From the NCBI RefSeq assembly GCF_037969875.1, contig NZ_CP150218.1, positions 7,502,001 through 7,566,000 on the forward strand: a stretch of 64,000 nucleotides of DNA, read 5' to 3'. The notes under the pieces were generated by a model. The model searched no databases and was not told the DNA's origin. It saw only the letters and a list, made by a program, of their open reading frames with translations. Made by a program: the position numbers and the translations under genes. Shown here piece by piece: positions 26,703-35,445 of the stretch. This stretch comes from Paenibacillus sp. FSL R7-0337. Lineage in GTDB: Bacteria; Bacillota; Bacilli; Paenibacillales; Paenibacillaceae. Each line of letters begins with the position of its first letter. Positions within the stretch are counted from its first letter, which is position 1.

Positions 26703-27626
26703 ATGACGAATCGGGTAGTAAGCAATATTACAGAGCTGATCGGCGGCACGCCGGTTGTGCGCTTGAACCGGGTAACGGGATCTGCGGATGCGGAGCTGTA
26801 TGTGAAGCTGGAGATGTTCAATCCCAGCGGCAGCGTCAAGGACCGGGCGGCCTATAATCTGATTCTCCAGGCGGAGCTGGACGGGCGGCTGCAGCCGGGC
26901 GGGACAATTATTGAGCCGACCAGCGGAAATACTGGAATTGGACTGGCGATGAACGCGGCAGCGAAGGGATATAAGGCTATCCTGATCATGCCGGATAATA
27001 TGACGAAGGAACGGATCAATATCCTGAAGGCTTATGGGGCGGAAGTGGTGCTGACTCCGGCGGCGGAGCGCATGCCCGGCGCGATTGCTAAGGCGGTGGA
27101 GCTGGGACGGGAGATCCCCGGCAGCTTCATTCCGCAGCAGTTCGAGAATCAGGCGAACCCGGATATTCACCGCACCACCACCGCGCCGGAAATTCTGGAA
27201 CAGATGGAAGGGCGGCTGGATGTCTTCGTTGCCACTTCCGGGACGGGCGGCACTATTACCGGAACCGGGGAGGCGCTGCGCGCACGACTGCCGGAGCTGC
27301 GCGTGGTTGTCGTGGAGCCGCAGGGTTCGCCGGTGCTGTCCGGCGGCCAGCCCGGGCCGCATAAGCTGGTGGGAACCAGCCCCGGCTTCGTGCCGGCGAT
27401 TCTGAATACCGGCATCTACGATGAGATTGTGCAGGTATCCGATGAGGATGCCTTGGAGATGGTAAGAGAACTGGCCCGTACTGAGGGAATTCTGATCGGA
27501 CCTTCCGGCGGAGCCGCAGTCTGGACGGCCTTGCAGGAGGCACGGCGCCTGGGACGGGGCAAGCGGGTGTTATGTATCGCGCCGGATACCGGGGAACGTT
27601 ACCTCAGCATGGGGATTTTTGACTAA
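26703..27626 (+). CDS. cysK: Cysteine synthase (O-acetylserine sulfhydrylase)
   Basis: The protein has 307 residues after AAAGGAGG. PLP-lysine K46 lies in NPSGSVKDRAA; TSGNTGIGLA binds the substrate carboxylate, and SGTGGTITG binds the PLP phosphate. These are hallmarks of O-acetylserine sulfhydrylase, which makes cysteine from O-acetylserine and sulfide in the cytoplasm. The length and motifs fit CysK rather than cystathionine beta-synthase. A TACAAT box lies about 50 bp upstream. The next gene, a lipoprotein, starts 19 bp downstream. Confidence 0.95.
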   Translation: MTNRVVSNITELIGGTPVVRLNRVTGSADAELYVKLEMFNPSGSVKDRAAYNLILQAELDGRLQPGGTIIEPTSGNTGIGLAMNAAAKGYKAILIMPDNMTKERINILKAYGAEVVLTPAAERMPGAIAKAVELGREIPGSFIPQQFENQANPDIHRTTTAPEILEQMEGRLDVFVATSGTGGTITGTGEALRARLPELRVVVVEPQGSPVLSGGQPGPHKLVGTSPGFVPAILNTGIYDEIVQVSDEDALEMVRELARTEGILIGPSGGAAVWTALQEARRLGRGKRVLCIAPDTGERYLSMGIFD

Positions 27627-27645
27627 ATCATATTGGAGGACCGCT

Positions 27646-28662
27646 ATGAATCAAGCGAAGCGCAGTTTCAGGTACGGGGTAAGAGCGGCCGGAAGTCTTA
27701 TTCTTACAGCAGCGATAGCCTTTAGTCTGACCGGGTGTGCCCGGACGAACAGCAATGATGCTACCAGCAGTGCAGCAGCTTCGGCAGGGCCGTCTGACGG
27801 CAGTCCATCACCAGCCGCACAGCCGACGGATAACCAGCCAAGTGCCGTTCCGGCAGCATCAGCGTCAGCTACGGCCTCCCAAGCCCCGGCTACCTTCCTT
27901 GACCCTGCCAAGCTGCAGCCAGTCTTCGGATTCGCTAGTGAGACCGGGAGTCATATTATCGTCACCAGGGAAGAGGAGGGAGCCGGAGAGCAGTTGAAGT
28001 CCCTGAACACTGCCATCGGGAACGGAGGTCAGGTGCTGGCTGTGAAGCTGGAGAAATGGCAGACGGGCAACGATAACAACAACGGACGGGAGCTGGCGAA
28101 TAATATTCCGAATATGTCCGGTTATCTGTTCAAGGTAGAGGGTGACGCAGCGATGCGGGATGAGACCTATGTTCTGGTTGATTCTGCGGTCTTTCCGCAG
28201 GCAGCGTTGCTGGAGCTTCAGCCCGCCGACCCGGCAGGCCCGCAGCTTGCAGCCGGTGATCCGCTTCGTAAGAGTATAGCAGCCGTCAAAGGGCGGAAGA
28301 TCCAGGCCGCCTGGAAGCTGGCCGGGCTGGGACCGGACAGACAGCTCTATCTGGTGCAGTTCGTAAGACAAGATAAGGATATGCTATTTAGCCTGGTGCT
28401 GGAGGAAGACGGGAAGCTCAGCTTCAAGGACTATCCTGCGGAGATTACGGATAATGAATATTCAGTCTGGCGTGTCGATGACGGCGGAGAGTTGAACCCG
28501 CAGATGTTCTCCCTGCTGTTCGCGGCACATACAGCAGAGGGGCTACTGCTTGGGCTGAACTGGTGGGGAGCGGAGGGTGTGAACAGCTTTTTCCTGAAGC
28601 AGGCAGGCAATGGCTTCACAGAGCTTGCGATCGAATATGGCCGCTATACCTCTCCCTTGTGA
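27646..28662 (+). CDS. Lipoprotein of unknown function
   Basis: The protein has 338 residues from the ATG at 27646, after TTGGAGGA; an in-frame upstream ATG overlaps cysK. The signal peptide ends in the lipobox FSLTGC. A Ser/Ala/Pro-rich linker (about 35-85) tethers a globular domain of about 250 residues that I do not recognise. It should be anchored on the outer face of the membrane. It is probably co-transcribed with cysK because of the short gap. Confidence 0.78.
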   Translation: MNQAKRSFRYGVRAAGSLILTAAIAFSLTGCARTNSNDATSSAAASAGPSDGSPSPAAQPTDNQPSAVPAASASATASQAPATFLDPAKLQPVFGFASETGSHIIVTREEEGAGEQLKSLNTAIGNGGQVLAVKLEKWQTGNDNNNGRELANNIPNMSGYLFKVEGDAAMRDETYVLVDSAVFPQAALLELQPADPAGPQLAAGDPLRKSIAAVKGRKIQAAWKLAGLGPDRQLYLVQFVRQDKDMLFSLVLEEDGKLSFKDYPAEITDNEYSVWRVDDGGELNPQMFSLLFAAHTAEGLLLGLNWWGAEGVNSFFLKQAGNGFTELAIEYGRYTSPL

Positions 28663-28679
28663 GCAGGGCGAACGGACAG

Positions 28680-28719
28680 CAAGGCTCCCCGTCACTTCTG
28701 GGTGACGGAGGAGCCTTGT
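28680..28719. terminator. Bidirectional terminator overlapping a stop codon
   Basis: CAAGGCTCC..CGTCAC and GTGACGG..GGAGCCTTG arms form a long hairpin between two convergent genes. The stop codon of the minus-strand VanZ-like gene (28692-28694) lies inside it. Confidence 0.75.
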
Positions 28720-29207
28720 CTGCCTGTCGTATAGATCGTCAGGATAGGCCGGATCAGCATATATCCCAGCACCCCGCCGAATGTATTTAGAAGAAGGTCA
28801 TCCACATCAAACGTTCCAATATAGAATACGGCTTGCGAGCATTCCAGCACGGCGCTTAACGCGAAGGACCACAGCAGGACACCGGTGAAGGAGCCGCTGC
28901 CTTTTCCATTCGGGTTGAGCAGCACCAGGAAGATGCCATAAGGAATGAATAAGGCGATATTCCCCAGAAAATTAACGACGGTGCTTGTGCTGATATGGTG
29001 ATAGGTATTGGTTAAGGTGGCCAGCGGGACCAGATTTGCGCGTTGCAGACTGGCGGCAATATGGTCCGGGCTGTGCTGAAGCTGCTGCCATAGAAACGGG
29101 AGATTCATCGAACCGAATTTGAACAAAATAATTTTAAACAAAATATACACGTAGACGGTAAACAGTACCTGTAAACCGTACTTTGTCTGCTTGTGTGCCT
29201 TATTCAT
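28692..29207 (-). CDS. VanZ-like membrane protein
   Basis: The protein has 171 residues with four or five transmembrane helices. It carries the VanZ-family signatures NLVPLATLTN, NFLGNIALFIPYG, ECSQAVFYIGTFDVDDLLLN and GGVLGYML. VanZ proteins are linked to teicoplanin resistance in glycopeptide-resistance clusters, but most chromosomal homologues have unknown roles. It lies 47 bp downstream of the VanY-like gene on the same strand. Confidence 0.87.
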   Translation of the reverse strand: MNKAHKQTKYGLQVLFTVYVYILFKIILFKFGSMNLPFLWQQLQHSPDHIAASLQRANLVPLATLTNTYHHISTSTVVNFLGNIALFIPYGIFLVLLNPNGKGSGSFTGVLLWSFALSAVLECSQAVFYIGTFDVDDLLLNTFGGVLGYMLIRPILTIYTTGRQGSSVTQK

Positions 29208-29254
29208 TTTATATCACCGCTTTCTGTAGATTGTAATGTTATATGGCTTAGTCA

Positions 29255-30112
29255 TTAAGGATAGACCGTCATAATCACACCGTTCATGTTATCGCCGGAG
29301 AACTCAATATGCTGGGCGTCAGGGGTGGGAACAGGAGTGTTCCCGTTAATTTCGATATAGGAAATCTGATATTCGACTCCGTTAACGGTAGTGGCAATCG
29401 ACTTCTTCCCCTTAAGGAATTCAAGATATTCTTCCAGCGTGAAGTTCTTGTCGCGCATAATCACACTGTGCGGAAGTCCTACATATCTGAAATGCCAGGG
29501 CTCATACTTGATGCCGGTGATATCTGTTTTATCCTCAGGATAGCGCAGAATAAAGCCGTAATCCCATGCATGCTCCCGCAGCCATTGTCCTTCAGGGGCG
29601 CGGCTCATGGCCATTTGGGAGGAGCCGATGTCAAGCGACAAGCCCAGGTTATGCTCGCTGTATCCGGGCGGAAGAGCATAATCTGCTCCTTTTTCCTCAT
29701 ATAACTGCTTCTGCTTCTCATTGTCCCGGTAACCGCTGCTGATCAGGAAGCTGTTGATGTCATCCCCGGCTGCGGCATGTACCATCTTGGTGAATTTCTC
29801 TGCCACTTGCCTCGAGAGCAGCGTTTTGTGATCCAGCAGCAGGTAGCCGGAAGTCAGCTCCTCATAGTCGGTAAGCCTTACAATATCTGCGCTGACCCCC
29901 GAGGGCTGAACGGGATAATCCTTGTTGACCAGCAGCAGGTTCCCCTGATAGATCTGGCCCTTCGGGATCACGGTCAGAGTCTTCGAGCCATTATCTGCAG
30001 AGACTCGTATTGTCTTAATATTCAGGTCTGCCGTGGCATCCTCTTGATCCCTGGACATCCACTCATAACCGATCAGCAGGGCAATCACAATTACCACTAA
30101 CCATTTCTTCAT
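29255..30112 (-). CDS. VanY-type D-alanyl-D-alanine carboxypeptidase (M15B)
   Basis: The protein has 285 residues. An N-terminal signal anchor (WLVVIVIALLIGYEW) places the enzyme outside the membrane. The zinc-site motifs SGYRDN, SEHNLGLSLDI and EPWHFRYVG are all present; they provide two histidines, one aspartate and the catalytic glutamate of peptidase family M15B. It should trim the terminal D-alanine of peptidoglycan stem peptides. It forms an operon with the VanZ-like gene and follows the vanRS-like pair, but a terminator separates it from the kinase gene. AAGGAGG precedes the start. Confidence 0.9.
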   Translation of the reverse strand: MKKWLVVIVIALLIGYEWMSRDQEDATADLNIKTIRVSADNGSKTLTVIPKGQIYQGNLLLVNKDYPVQPSGVSADIVRLTDYEELTSGYLLLDHKTLLSRQVAEKFTKMVHAAAGDDINSFLISSGYRDNEKQKQLYEEKGADYALPPGYSEHNLGLSLDIGSSQMAMSRAPEGQWLREHAWDYGFILRYPEDKTDITGIKYEPWHFRYVGLPHSVIMRDKNFTLEEYLEFLKGKKSIATTVNGVEYQISYIEINGNTPVPTPDAQHIEFSGDNMNGVIMTVYP

Positions 30113-30200
30113 GTTCTCGTCCTCCTTGTTTCAATGACTTAAGCATAGAGGAGCGTGTTTAAATAGAAGTGGGGAAAAGATAAAGTTTTTCTTAAAATGC

Positions 30201-30228
30201 AAAAAAACCGTCCCTCTAAAAGGACGGC
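30201..30228 (-). terminator. Rho-independent terminator of the VanS-like kinase gene
   Basis: Read on the minus strand, CCGTCC/GGACGG arms are followed by seven T. The hairpin and its flank (AAAAGGACGGCAAC) match the inner hairpin of the four ~100-bp structured elements almost exactly. Confidence 0.85.
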
Positions 30229-30254
30229 AACACAGCGGCTATAGACAGAGCAGG

Positions 30255-31352
30255 CTACTCGATCACACCCGGCAGACGGACCTCGAAGAGCGTGCGGATC
30301 GTGTCACTCTGTACGGAGATCGTCCCCTGATGCTGCTCGACGATATTTTTGGCAATGAACAGGCCCAGCCCGGTGCTGCTCTCCTGATGGGTCCGCGCCC
30401 GGTCGCCTGTATAGAACATATCGAACAGAAAAGGCAGATCCTCCGCCGGGATCATATCCCCGTAATTCATAACCTGGACAACGATCGTCTCACCCTCCGG
30501 GTAGCAGCGGATATCGACATAACGGCCGTCTTTGCCGTAACGCACCGCATTGGTCAGCAGGTTCTCGAACACCCGGGCCAGCAGTTCACCGTCTCCGGTG
30601 ATTTTGAGCTGCGGAGTGACCTGGGTGCGGGCGCTCAGCCCGTTGTTCTCCAGCAGAGGATACAATTCCTCGTTCAGCTGGACCAGCAGCTCGCTCAGAT
30701 CAAGGGGGCGCTGCTCCACGGTAAGCATGCCGTAGTTCATCCGGGTAATCTCGAACAGCTCGTCGATCAGCTTTTCCAGCCGCTGTGATTTGGTGTAGGC
30801 AATCGTGGTGTAATGTCTGGCTTGTTCGGCGGTTAACTCCCCGTCCTTCAGCACCAGATCCAGGTAGCCGAGTACAGAGGTCAGCGGAGTCCGCAGATCA
30901 TGAGCCAGATTGAGCACCAGCTTGTCCTTGCTGTTCTCCGCGAAGTCCCCGCGTTCCACCGCTTCCTCGAGTTTGTCTTTGGCTTGGTTAAGATCAGCGG
31001 CGATATCCTCGAATTCATCGTTAGAATGAATTTCGATCCGGCTTTTGAAATCCCCGTTAGCCAGCAGGCGGATGTGGTGCGAGATTTCTTTGAAATAGCG
31101 GGCATACGGCTTGGTGAACAGGAAGAAGAACAGCAGCGCCAGCGGAATGAAGAAGATCAGGAAGAAATTCAGGTCGCCGAAATCGGCAATTAGGTAACGG
31201 AAGCGGGTCAGCTTGTCTTCATACTTCACCTGAGAGGTATAATACATTTGCAGGCTTTTGTAGAGTACAAAGGTTATAACGCCGGAGCAGAGCATGCTGA
31301 GTACCAGCAGGGATATCATTTTAAAGCGGAAGCTGCGGACAAGTTTAGCCAT
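30255..31352 (-). CDS. VanS-like sensor histidine kinase
   Basis: The protein has 365 residues. Two transmembrane helices (about 11-30 and 57-75) are followed by HAMP and a HisKA domain with LNLAHDLRTPLTSVLGYLD (phospho-histidine). HATPase_c motifs are NLLTNAVRYG and TGLGLFIAKNIVEQHQG. The H-box and layout match the VanS group. It overlaps the regulator gene by 8 bp, so they are coupled. The extracellular loop is short, about 25 residues. Downstream genes are VanY- and VanZ-like. Confidence 0.92.
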   Translation of the reverse strand: MAKLVRSFRFKMISLLVLSMLCSGVITFVLYKSLQMYYTSQVKYEDKLTRFRYLIADFGDLNFFLIFFIPLALLFFFLFTKPYARYFKEISHHIRLLANGDFKSRIEIHSNDEFEDIAADLNQAKDKLEEAVERGDFAENSKDKLVLNLAHDLRTPLTSVLGYLDLVLKDGELTAEQARHYTTIAYTKSQRLEKLIDELFEITRMNYGMLTVEQRPLDLSELLVQLNEELYPLLENNGLSARTQVTPQLKITGDGELLARVFENLLTNAVRYGKDGRYVDIRCYPEGETIVVQVMNYGDMIPAEDLPFLFDMFYTGDRARTHQESSTGLGLFIAKNIVEQHQGTISVQSDTIRTLFEVRLPGVIE

Positions 31353-32040
31353 TGAACGTGTACCCTACTCCCCAGATCGTTTTGATCCATGTATTTTTAC
31401 TCTGGTCATCGCCCAGTTTTTTGCGCAGGGTGCGGATATGGACCATCACGGTGTTCCCGCCTTCATAATAAGCATCACCCCAGATTTGCTGAAAAAGCTG
31501 CTCGGCGCTGAATACTTTCTTCGGGTAGCTGGCGAGCAAATACAGGATATCGAATTCCTTCGGCGTCAGCTCCACGGGCTGTCCGTACAAGGTCACGGAA
31601 CGACGGTCCGGATCGACGATCAGTCCCCCAGCTTCCACCACGGCCTTCTGCTCGGTAACCGGCTGGTTCAGCTTCATGGAACGTCTGAGCTGTGCGTTCA
31701 CTCTGGCGACCAGCTCCATGGGATTGAAGGGCTTGGTCATATAATCGTCGGCGCCGATGACAAGCCCGGTGATTTTATCCAGATCCGAAGTCTTCGCACT
31801 CACAAAAATAATCGGCAGCCCATGCTGCTCCCGGATCTGCCGGGTCACCTCATACCCGTCCAGCCCGGGCATCATAATATCCAGAATCGCCAGGTCGATA
31901 TGCCTGGACTGGATGACCTGCACCGCCGCCGGGCCGTTTGTAACCTTTATGGGGTGGTAGCCTTCTTTTTCCAAATGCAGTCCGATCAGATCGGCAATCT
32001 CGGGATCATCGTCGGCGATTAGAATCGTAATCCGTTTCAT
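31345..32040 (-). CDS. VanR-like OmpR-family response regulator
   Basis: The protein has 231 residues from the ATG at 32040, after AGGAGAG; a longer frame to 32094 lacks a ribosome site. The receiver domain has ADDDPEI and the phosphoacceptor in LAILDIMMPGLDG. The OmpR-type winged helix follows (VELTPKEFDILYLLASYP, VMVHIRTLRKKLG, WGVGYTF). It should bind DNA upstream of wall-modification genes. The cognate kinase gene overlaps by 8 bp. Confidence 0.93.
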   Translation of the reverse strand: MKRITILIADDDPEIADLIGLHLEKEGYHPIKVTNGPAAVQVIQSRHIDLAILDIMMPGLDGYEVTRQIREQHGLPIIFVSAKTSDLDKITGLVIGADDYMTKPFNPMELVARVNAQLRRSMKLNQPVTEQKAVVEAGGLIVDPDRRSVTLYGQPVELTPKEFDILYLLASYPKKVFSAEQLFQQIWGDAYYEGGNTVMVHIRTLRKKLGDDQSKNTWIKTIWGVGYTFNG

Positions 32041-32281
32041 TTCATTATCTCTCCTAATAGTGTCAGCATGAATGTATACTTGATTGCATGTCATTCCTAG
32101 TGTACCCTATCGGATATGGTTTCGCTAACTGTTATGATAGGACGATGGGAGCTATGAAAGGAATGGATTAACTTTTAAATACTTAATTCTGTAACATATG
32201 CGGACGGGCATAGCCCTAAAGAGTCATGCCGGGGATCAACCGGAAATGGTAAAATAACGAACAGAAATTAGGGAGGGAACT

Positions 32282-33154
32282 GTGACGTATACCCGAATTA
32301 AAGTGCTTATCCTGCTGATTCCCACGGTTATGGTCGGTATCTGGGAATGGGTGAGACATCAGTTCCTGATGCCATACGTCTCTATGGACACGGGCAACTT
32401 CTTAACACCTGTATTGGTATTTCTCTTCAGTATTATGCTGCTGCTGCCGCTCTTTCGCCTCATGGAGCGCAATCAGCGGGAGCTGGAGCAGGAGCGGGCG
32501 GCCACCGGAGCGATGGAAGCACGGGAGGCGCTGGCCAAAGAGCTGCATGACGGAATGGCCCAGTCCCTGTTCCTTCTCTCCGTGCGGATAGACCGGCTGG
32601 AGCATAACCGCAAGGACGGCGGGATCAGCGCGGACAGTGTGGATCAGATCAAGAAGACCGTTCACGAGGTTAACCGTTATGTACGGCAGGCTATTGCCAA
32701 TCTGAAGGTGCCGGTGAGCGGCGCGGAGAGCTTCTCACTGGAGCGTTCTATCCATGAGCAGCTGGCAGCCATAGCCGGAGAAGTTATGATCGAGGTATCC
32801 CTGGACTGGCATCTGGAAGAGCAGGCACTGACACCGGCCGAACAGGCAGAGCTGTTGTCCTGCATACGTGAAGCGATTATCAACGTGCGTAAGCACACAC
32901 GTGCGGGCAGGGTGTCCGTATCGGGCCAAGGAAATGAGCACGGCTGGCGTGTAACCATTGCAGATGACGGCGCGGGAATTGAGCATGATGATCCTTTTGC
33001 GGTGAGCGGCAGCTATGGCCTGCAGATTATGAGGGAACGGTCCCGCAGTATGGGTTGGGCGCTTCAACTTCACTCAGGAGCGGAAGGAACAACTGTAGCA
33101 ATTGTAAAAGGGGGTGCGCAGGATGGAACGCTGCCGGGTACTAATCGTCGATGA
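32282..33154 (+). CDS. NarL-type sensor histidine kinase
   Basis: The protein has 290 residues from a GTG with GGGAGGGA upstream. Two N-terminal helices (about 5-23 and 40-58) anchor it in the membrane with almost no extracellular domain. A HisKA_3 domain with ALAKELHDGMAQSLFLLSVRI (phospho-histidine) follows, then an HATPase_c domain with REAIINVRKHTRAG and IADDGAGI. Intramembrane-sensing kinases of this design often report envelope stress. The regulator gene overlaps its end by 32 bp. Confidence 0.92.
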   Translation: MTYTRIKVLILLIPTVMVGIWEWVRHQFLMPYVSMDTGNFLTPVLVFLFSIMLLLPLFRLMERNQRELEQERAATGAMEAREALAKELHDGMAQSLFLLSVRIDRLEHNRKDGGISADSVDQIKKTVHEVNRYVRQAIANLKVPVSGAESFSLERSIHEQLAAIAGEVMIEVSLDWHLEEQALTPAEQAELLSCIREAIINVRKHTRAGRVSVSGQGNEHGWRVTIADDGAGIEHDDPFAVSGSYGLQIMRERSRSMGWALQLHSGAEGTTVAIVKGGAQDGTLPGTNRR

Positions 33155-33788
33155 CCATGCACATGCCCGCGAGGCAATGAGCGAGATACTGGCGCTGGAT
33201 GAACGGTTTGAAGTGATTGGTGCGGTGGCCAGCGGAGCGGAGGCGATCGTCTGGACCGGGCAATGGATGCCGGATCTCATTCTGATCGATATCGAGATGC
33301 CGGGAATGGATGGTCTGGAGACCACGCGGCGCATTAAGCTGGAATATCCGTATGTCCGGATTGTCATCGTCACCGTGTCGGATGAGATCTCTTATCTGTT
33401 CGAGGCGCTTAAGCAGGGGGCGCAGGGGTACCTCCTGAAGAACCTGGCCCCGTCTACCTGGATCGAATATCTGCTGGCGATTGTAAGCGAAGAGGTGCCG
33501 CTTAGCCGGGAGTTGGCGTTCCAGATTCTGAAGGAGTTCGCGCTCACCTCCGTCAAGGAGGAGCGGGAGGCATTAACGGCGCGGGAGAAGGAGATACTGG
33601 GCTGTGTATCCTCCGGGTCCACCAATAAGGAGATTGCCGCCACCCTCGGGATTTCCGAGCATACGGTCAAGAATCACCTGAAGAACATCCTGCAGAAGCT
33701 TCAGCTTCAGAACCGCACACAGCTCACCAGATACGCCCTGGAGCAGGGGCTGGCTTCGCGGGAGCGGGATTTTCCGGGGAAGAGATAG
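33123..33788 (+). CDS. NarL/LuxR-family response regulator
   Basis: The protein has 221 residues from the ATG at 33123, after AAAGGGGGT; a GTG at 33114 is also in frame. The receiver domain has VDDHAHAREA and the phosphoacceptor in LILIDIEMPGMDG. The C-terminal LuxR helix-turn-helix has LTAREKEILGCVSSGSTNKE and HTVKNHLKNI. It is the partner of the overlapping kinase. The YcnI-type gene begins 29 bp downstream, so copper or envelope stress is a reasonable guess for the signal. Confidence 0.93.
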   Translation: MERCRVLIVDDHAHAREAMSEILALDERFEVIGAVASGAEAIVWTGQWMPDLILIDIEMPGMDGLETTRRIKLEYPYVRIVIVTVSDEISYLFEALKQGAQGYLLKNLAPSTWIEYLLAIVSEEVPLSRELAFQILKEFALTSVKEEREALTAREKEILGCVSSGSTNKEIAATLGISEHTVKNHLKNILQKLQLQNRTQLTRYALEQGLASRERDFPGKR

Positions 33789-33817
33789 ACATACACAAGA
33801 GAGAAGGGGAGATTCCA

Positions 33818-34477
33818 TTGAATAGAATATTTCGCAAAATAGCAGCACTGGCCGCACCGGCAGCCGCCGCATTACTGTTGTTCGCCGCCGTGGCGAGCGC
33901 CCACGTAACCGTTAGTCCAGCAGAGTCCAGCACGGGGGCCTGGGAGACATATACCCTGAAGGTACCATCTGAGAAAGAAAGCCCCACCGTCCAGGTGGAT
34001 CTGCGGATTCCGGCAGGCGCGGAATTCAAGCAATACGAAGCCACTCCCGGGTGGGAGGTAACCGTGGACGGGAATAAAGTGAGCTGGATTGCCAAGGACG
34101 GCGGCATTCAGGCTGGACAGTTCCAGCGCTTCTACTTCACAGCCAAGAACCCCGACTCCGCAGGCAATATCGCCTGGGATGCCTACCAGCACTATGCCGA
34201 TGGCAGCCTCGTGCAATGGTCCGGCGAACCCGGTTCGGAATCCCCGCATTCCATCACCGCCATCGCTGAAGCCTCCGGCAGCGCCGATGGCGGTCACGGC
34301 CACGGTGCCGCAGATATGTCCGGCAACGGCACCATGACCATGGACGAGCATCAGGCCATTGTGGAGAAGGAAGGCGCCAGCACCGGCACCTCGCCGATGC
34401 TCTACATTACCCTCGGCATCTCCCTGGTCTCCTTCCTGCTGGCAGCGATAGCTCTGCTTCGGGGGAAGCAGGAGTAG
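33818..34477 (+). CDS. YcnI family copper-binding membrane protein (DUF1775)
   Basis: The protein has 219 residues from a TTG with AGAAGGGGAG upstream. The signal peptide ends at VASA, so His29 becomes the N-terminal residue (HVTVSPAES), as in B. subtilis YcnI, where that histidine binds Cu(II). The DUF1775 beta domain (29-155) has PGWEV and WSGEPGSE. A His/Met-rich linker (GGHGHGAADMSGNGTMTMDE) and a C-terminal transmembrane helix (about 190-212) follow. The usual partners ycnJ and ycnK are absent; a two-component system precedes it instead. Confidence 0.88.
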   Translation: MNRIFRKIAALAAPAAAALLLFAAVASAHVTVSPAESSTGAWETYTLKVPSEKESPTVQVDLRIPAGAEFKQYEATPGWEVTVDGNKVSWIAKDGGIQAGQFQRFYFTAKNPDSAGNIAWDAYQHYADGSLVQWSGEPGSESPHSITAIAEASGSADGGHGHGAADMSGNGTMTMDEHQAIVEKEGASTGTSPMLYITLGISLVSFLLAAIALLRGKQE

Positions 34478-34507
34478 GCTGGAATGATTTGTATTGTATG
34501 GAGAGAC

Positions 34508-34556
34508 CCCCGCAGCAGATGTGAAATCACATCTGCTGCGGGGTTGTTTGTTTTTG
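34508..34556 (+). terminator. Strong rho-independent terminator
   Basis: A perfect 17-bp stem (CCCCGCAGCAGATGTGA and its complement) with a 2-nt loop is followed by a T-rich tract, 31 bp after the YcnI stop codon. Confidence 0.9.
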
Positions 34557-34743
34557 TATGGGTGCGAGAAGCTGGCCCGGACTATTGTCTGTTGCACAGG
34601 ATGCGAGCAATTGTGAATGGATAGAGGAGCTAACTATATACCAATTCCAGCAACTTTTATTATAATTACATATACTGGGCTCTAATACATAAAAATTCGC
34701 CTTAAGTTAAGCTTGAATCTATCCGCGATAGGAGGAATCGTTT

Positions 34744-35010
34744 ATGTTTGATGATATTGATTTTTCACCGGGTATAATTACTTATAATGAAACGAGGGAC
34801 TTGGATCAAGAGGATATATTTCAAGTCAGTTATTTCGAAGGGAAATATACTCTTGATGTTGGTTGGTATAGAAATGAGTTCGCGGTATATGTAATTAAAG
34901 CTTTCGATCGGGAGAATCCAATGTTAGAAAAGCGTTGTACAGAAGTGGATATGCTACATGAACTGGTTCAGGAATGCTCCGTATATGTTGGAGATATTCT
35001 AAGCCGCTAA
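34744..35010 (+). CDS. Small hypothetical protein, possibly immunity-type
   Basis: The protein has 88 residues with a clear GATAGGAGG site upstream. It is acidic, AT-rich compared with its neighbours, and lacks signal or membrane segments. The part TLDVGWYRNEFAVYVIKAFD plus a leucine-bearing C-terminal helix resembles small immunity-type proteins found near polymorphic toxins, but I cannot name a family. The next gene, 50 bp on, encodes a colicin-immunity-like protein, which makes an immunity role plausible. Confidence 0.6.
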   Translation: MFDDIDFSPGIITYNETRDLDQEDIFQVSYFEGKYTLDVGWYRNEFAVYVIKAFDRENPMLEKRCTEVDMLHELVQECSVYVGDILSR

Positions 35011-35060
35011 TTCAGTTAGGTTTATTACTTAAAATTCTACCATAAAGGAGCCGCCCAAAA

Positions 35061-35288
35061 ATGTCCCTATCCCGACAACAACTAATCGCACTCGTAACCA
35101 AAATTGTGAACGCCGAAGGAACAGAGGCCGAGCTGGATGAGTGGCTGGAGGTCGTAGCGAGCAATGTAGCTCATCCCGGCGTGAGTGATCTGATTTTCTG
35201 GAATGAGCCGGAGCTGACACCGGAGGAGATTGTAGATGCTGCGCTGGGTTATCAGCCGATTGTGCTGCCGCCCCCAATAGAGAACTAG
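35061..35288 (+). CDS. Colicin/pyocin-type (E9imm-like) bacteriocin immunity protein
   Basis: The protein has 75 residues with AAAGGAG upstream. ALVTKIVNAEGTEAELDEWL followed by HPGVSDLIFW aligns with the LVTTICNADTSSEEE and HPSGSDLIYY segments of colicin E9 immunity protein, whose second and third helices contact the DNase domain. It should be a soluble four-helix protein that neutralises an HNH nuclease-type toxin. No toxin gene is nearby, so this is an orphan immunity gene. Confidence 0.75.
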   Translation: MSLSRQQLIALVTKIVNAEGTEAELDEWLEVVASNVAHPGVSDLIFWNEPELTPEEIVDAALGYQPIVLPPPIEN

Positions 35289-35445
35289 CACTGGAACTGC
35301 CTTGCGATTGCTGATCGTGAGGTTTTTTCATAATATGGAACACTTAAATCCCCAATTTCGTCAAGTGTGAAAATGGTGCGCTAATTGCTGACAAAATTCC
35401 CGCAGAATCAACCGTTTTCTCTCACAGCATGGGCGAAATCCGCTC

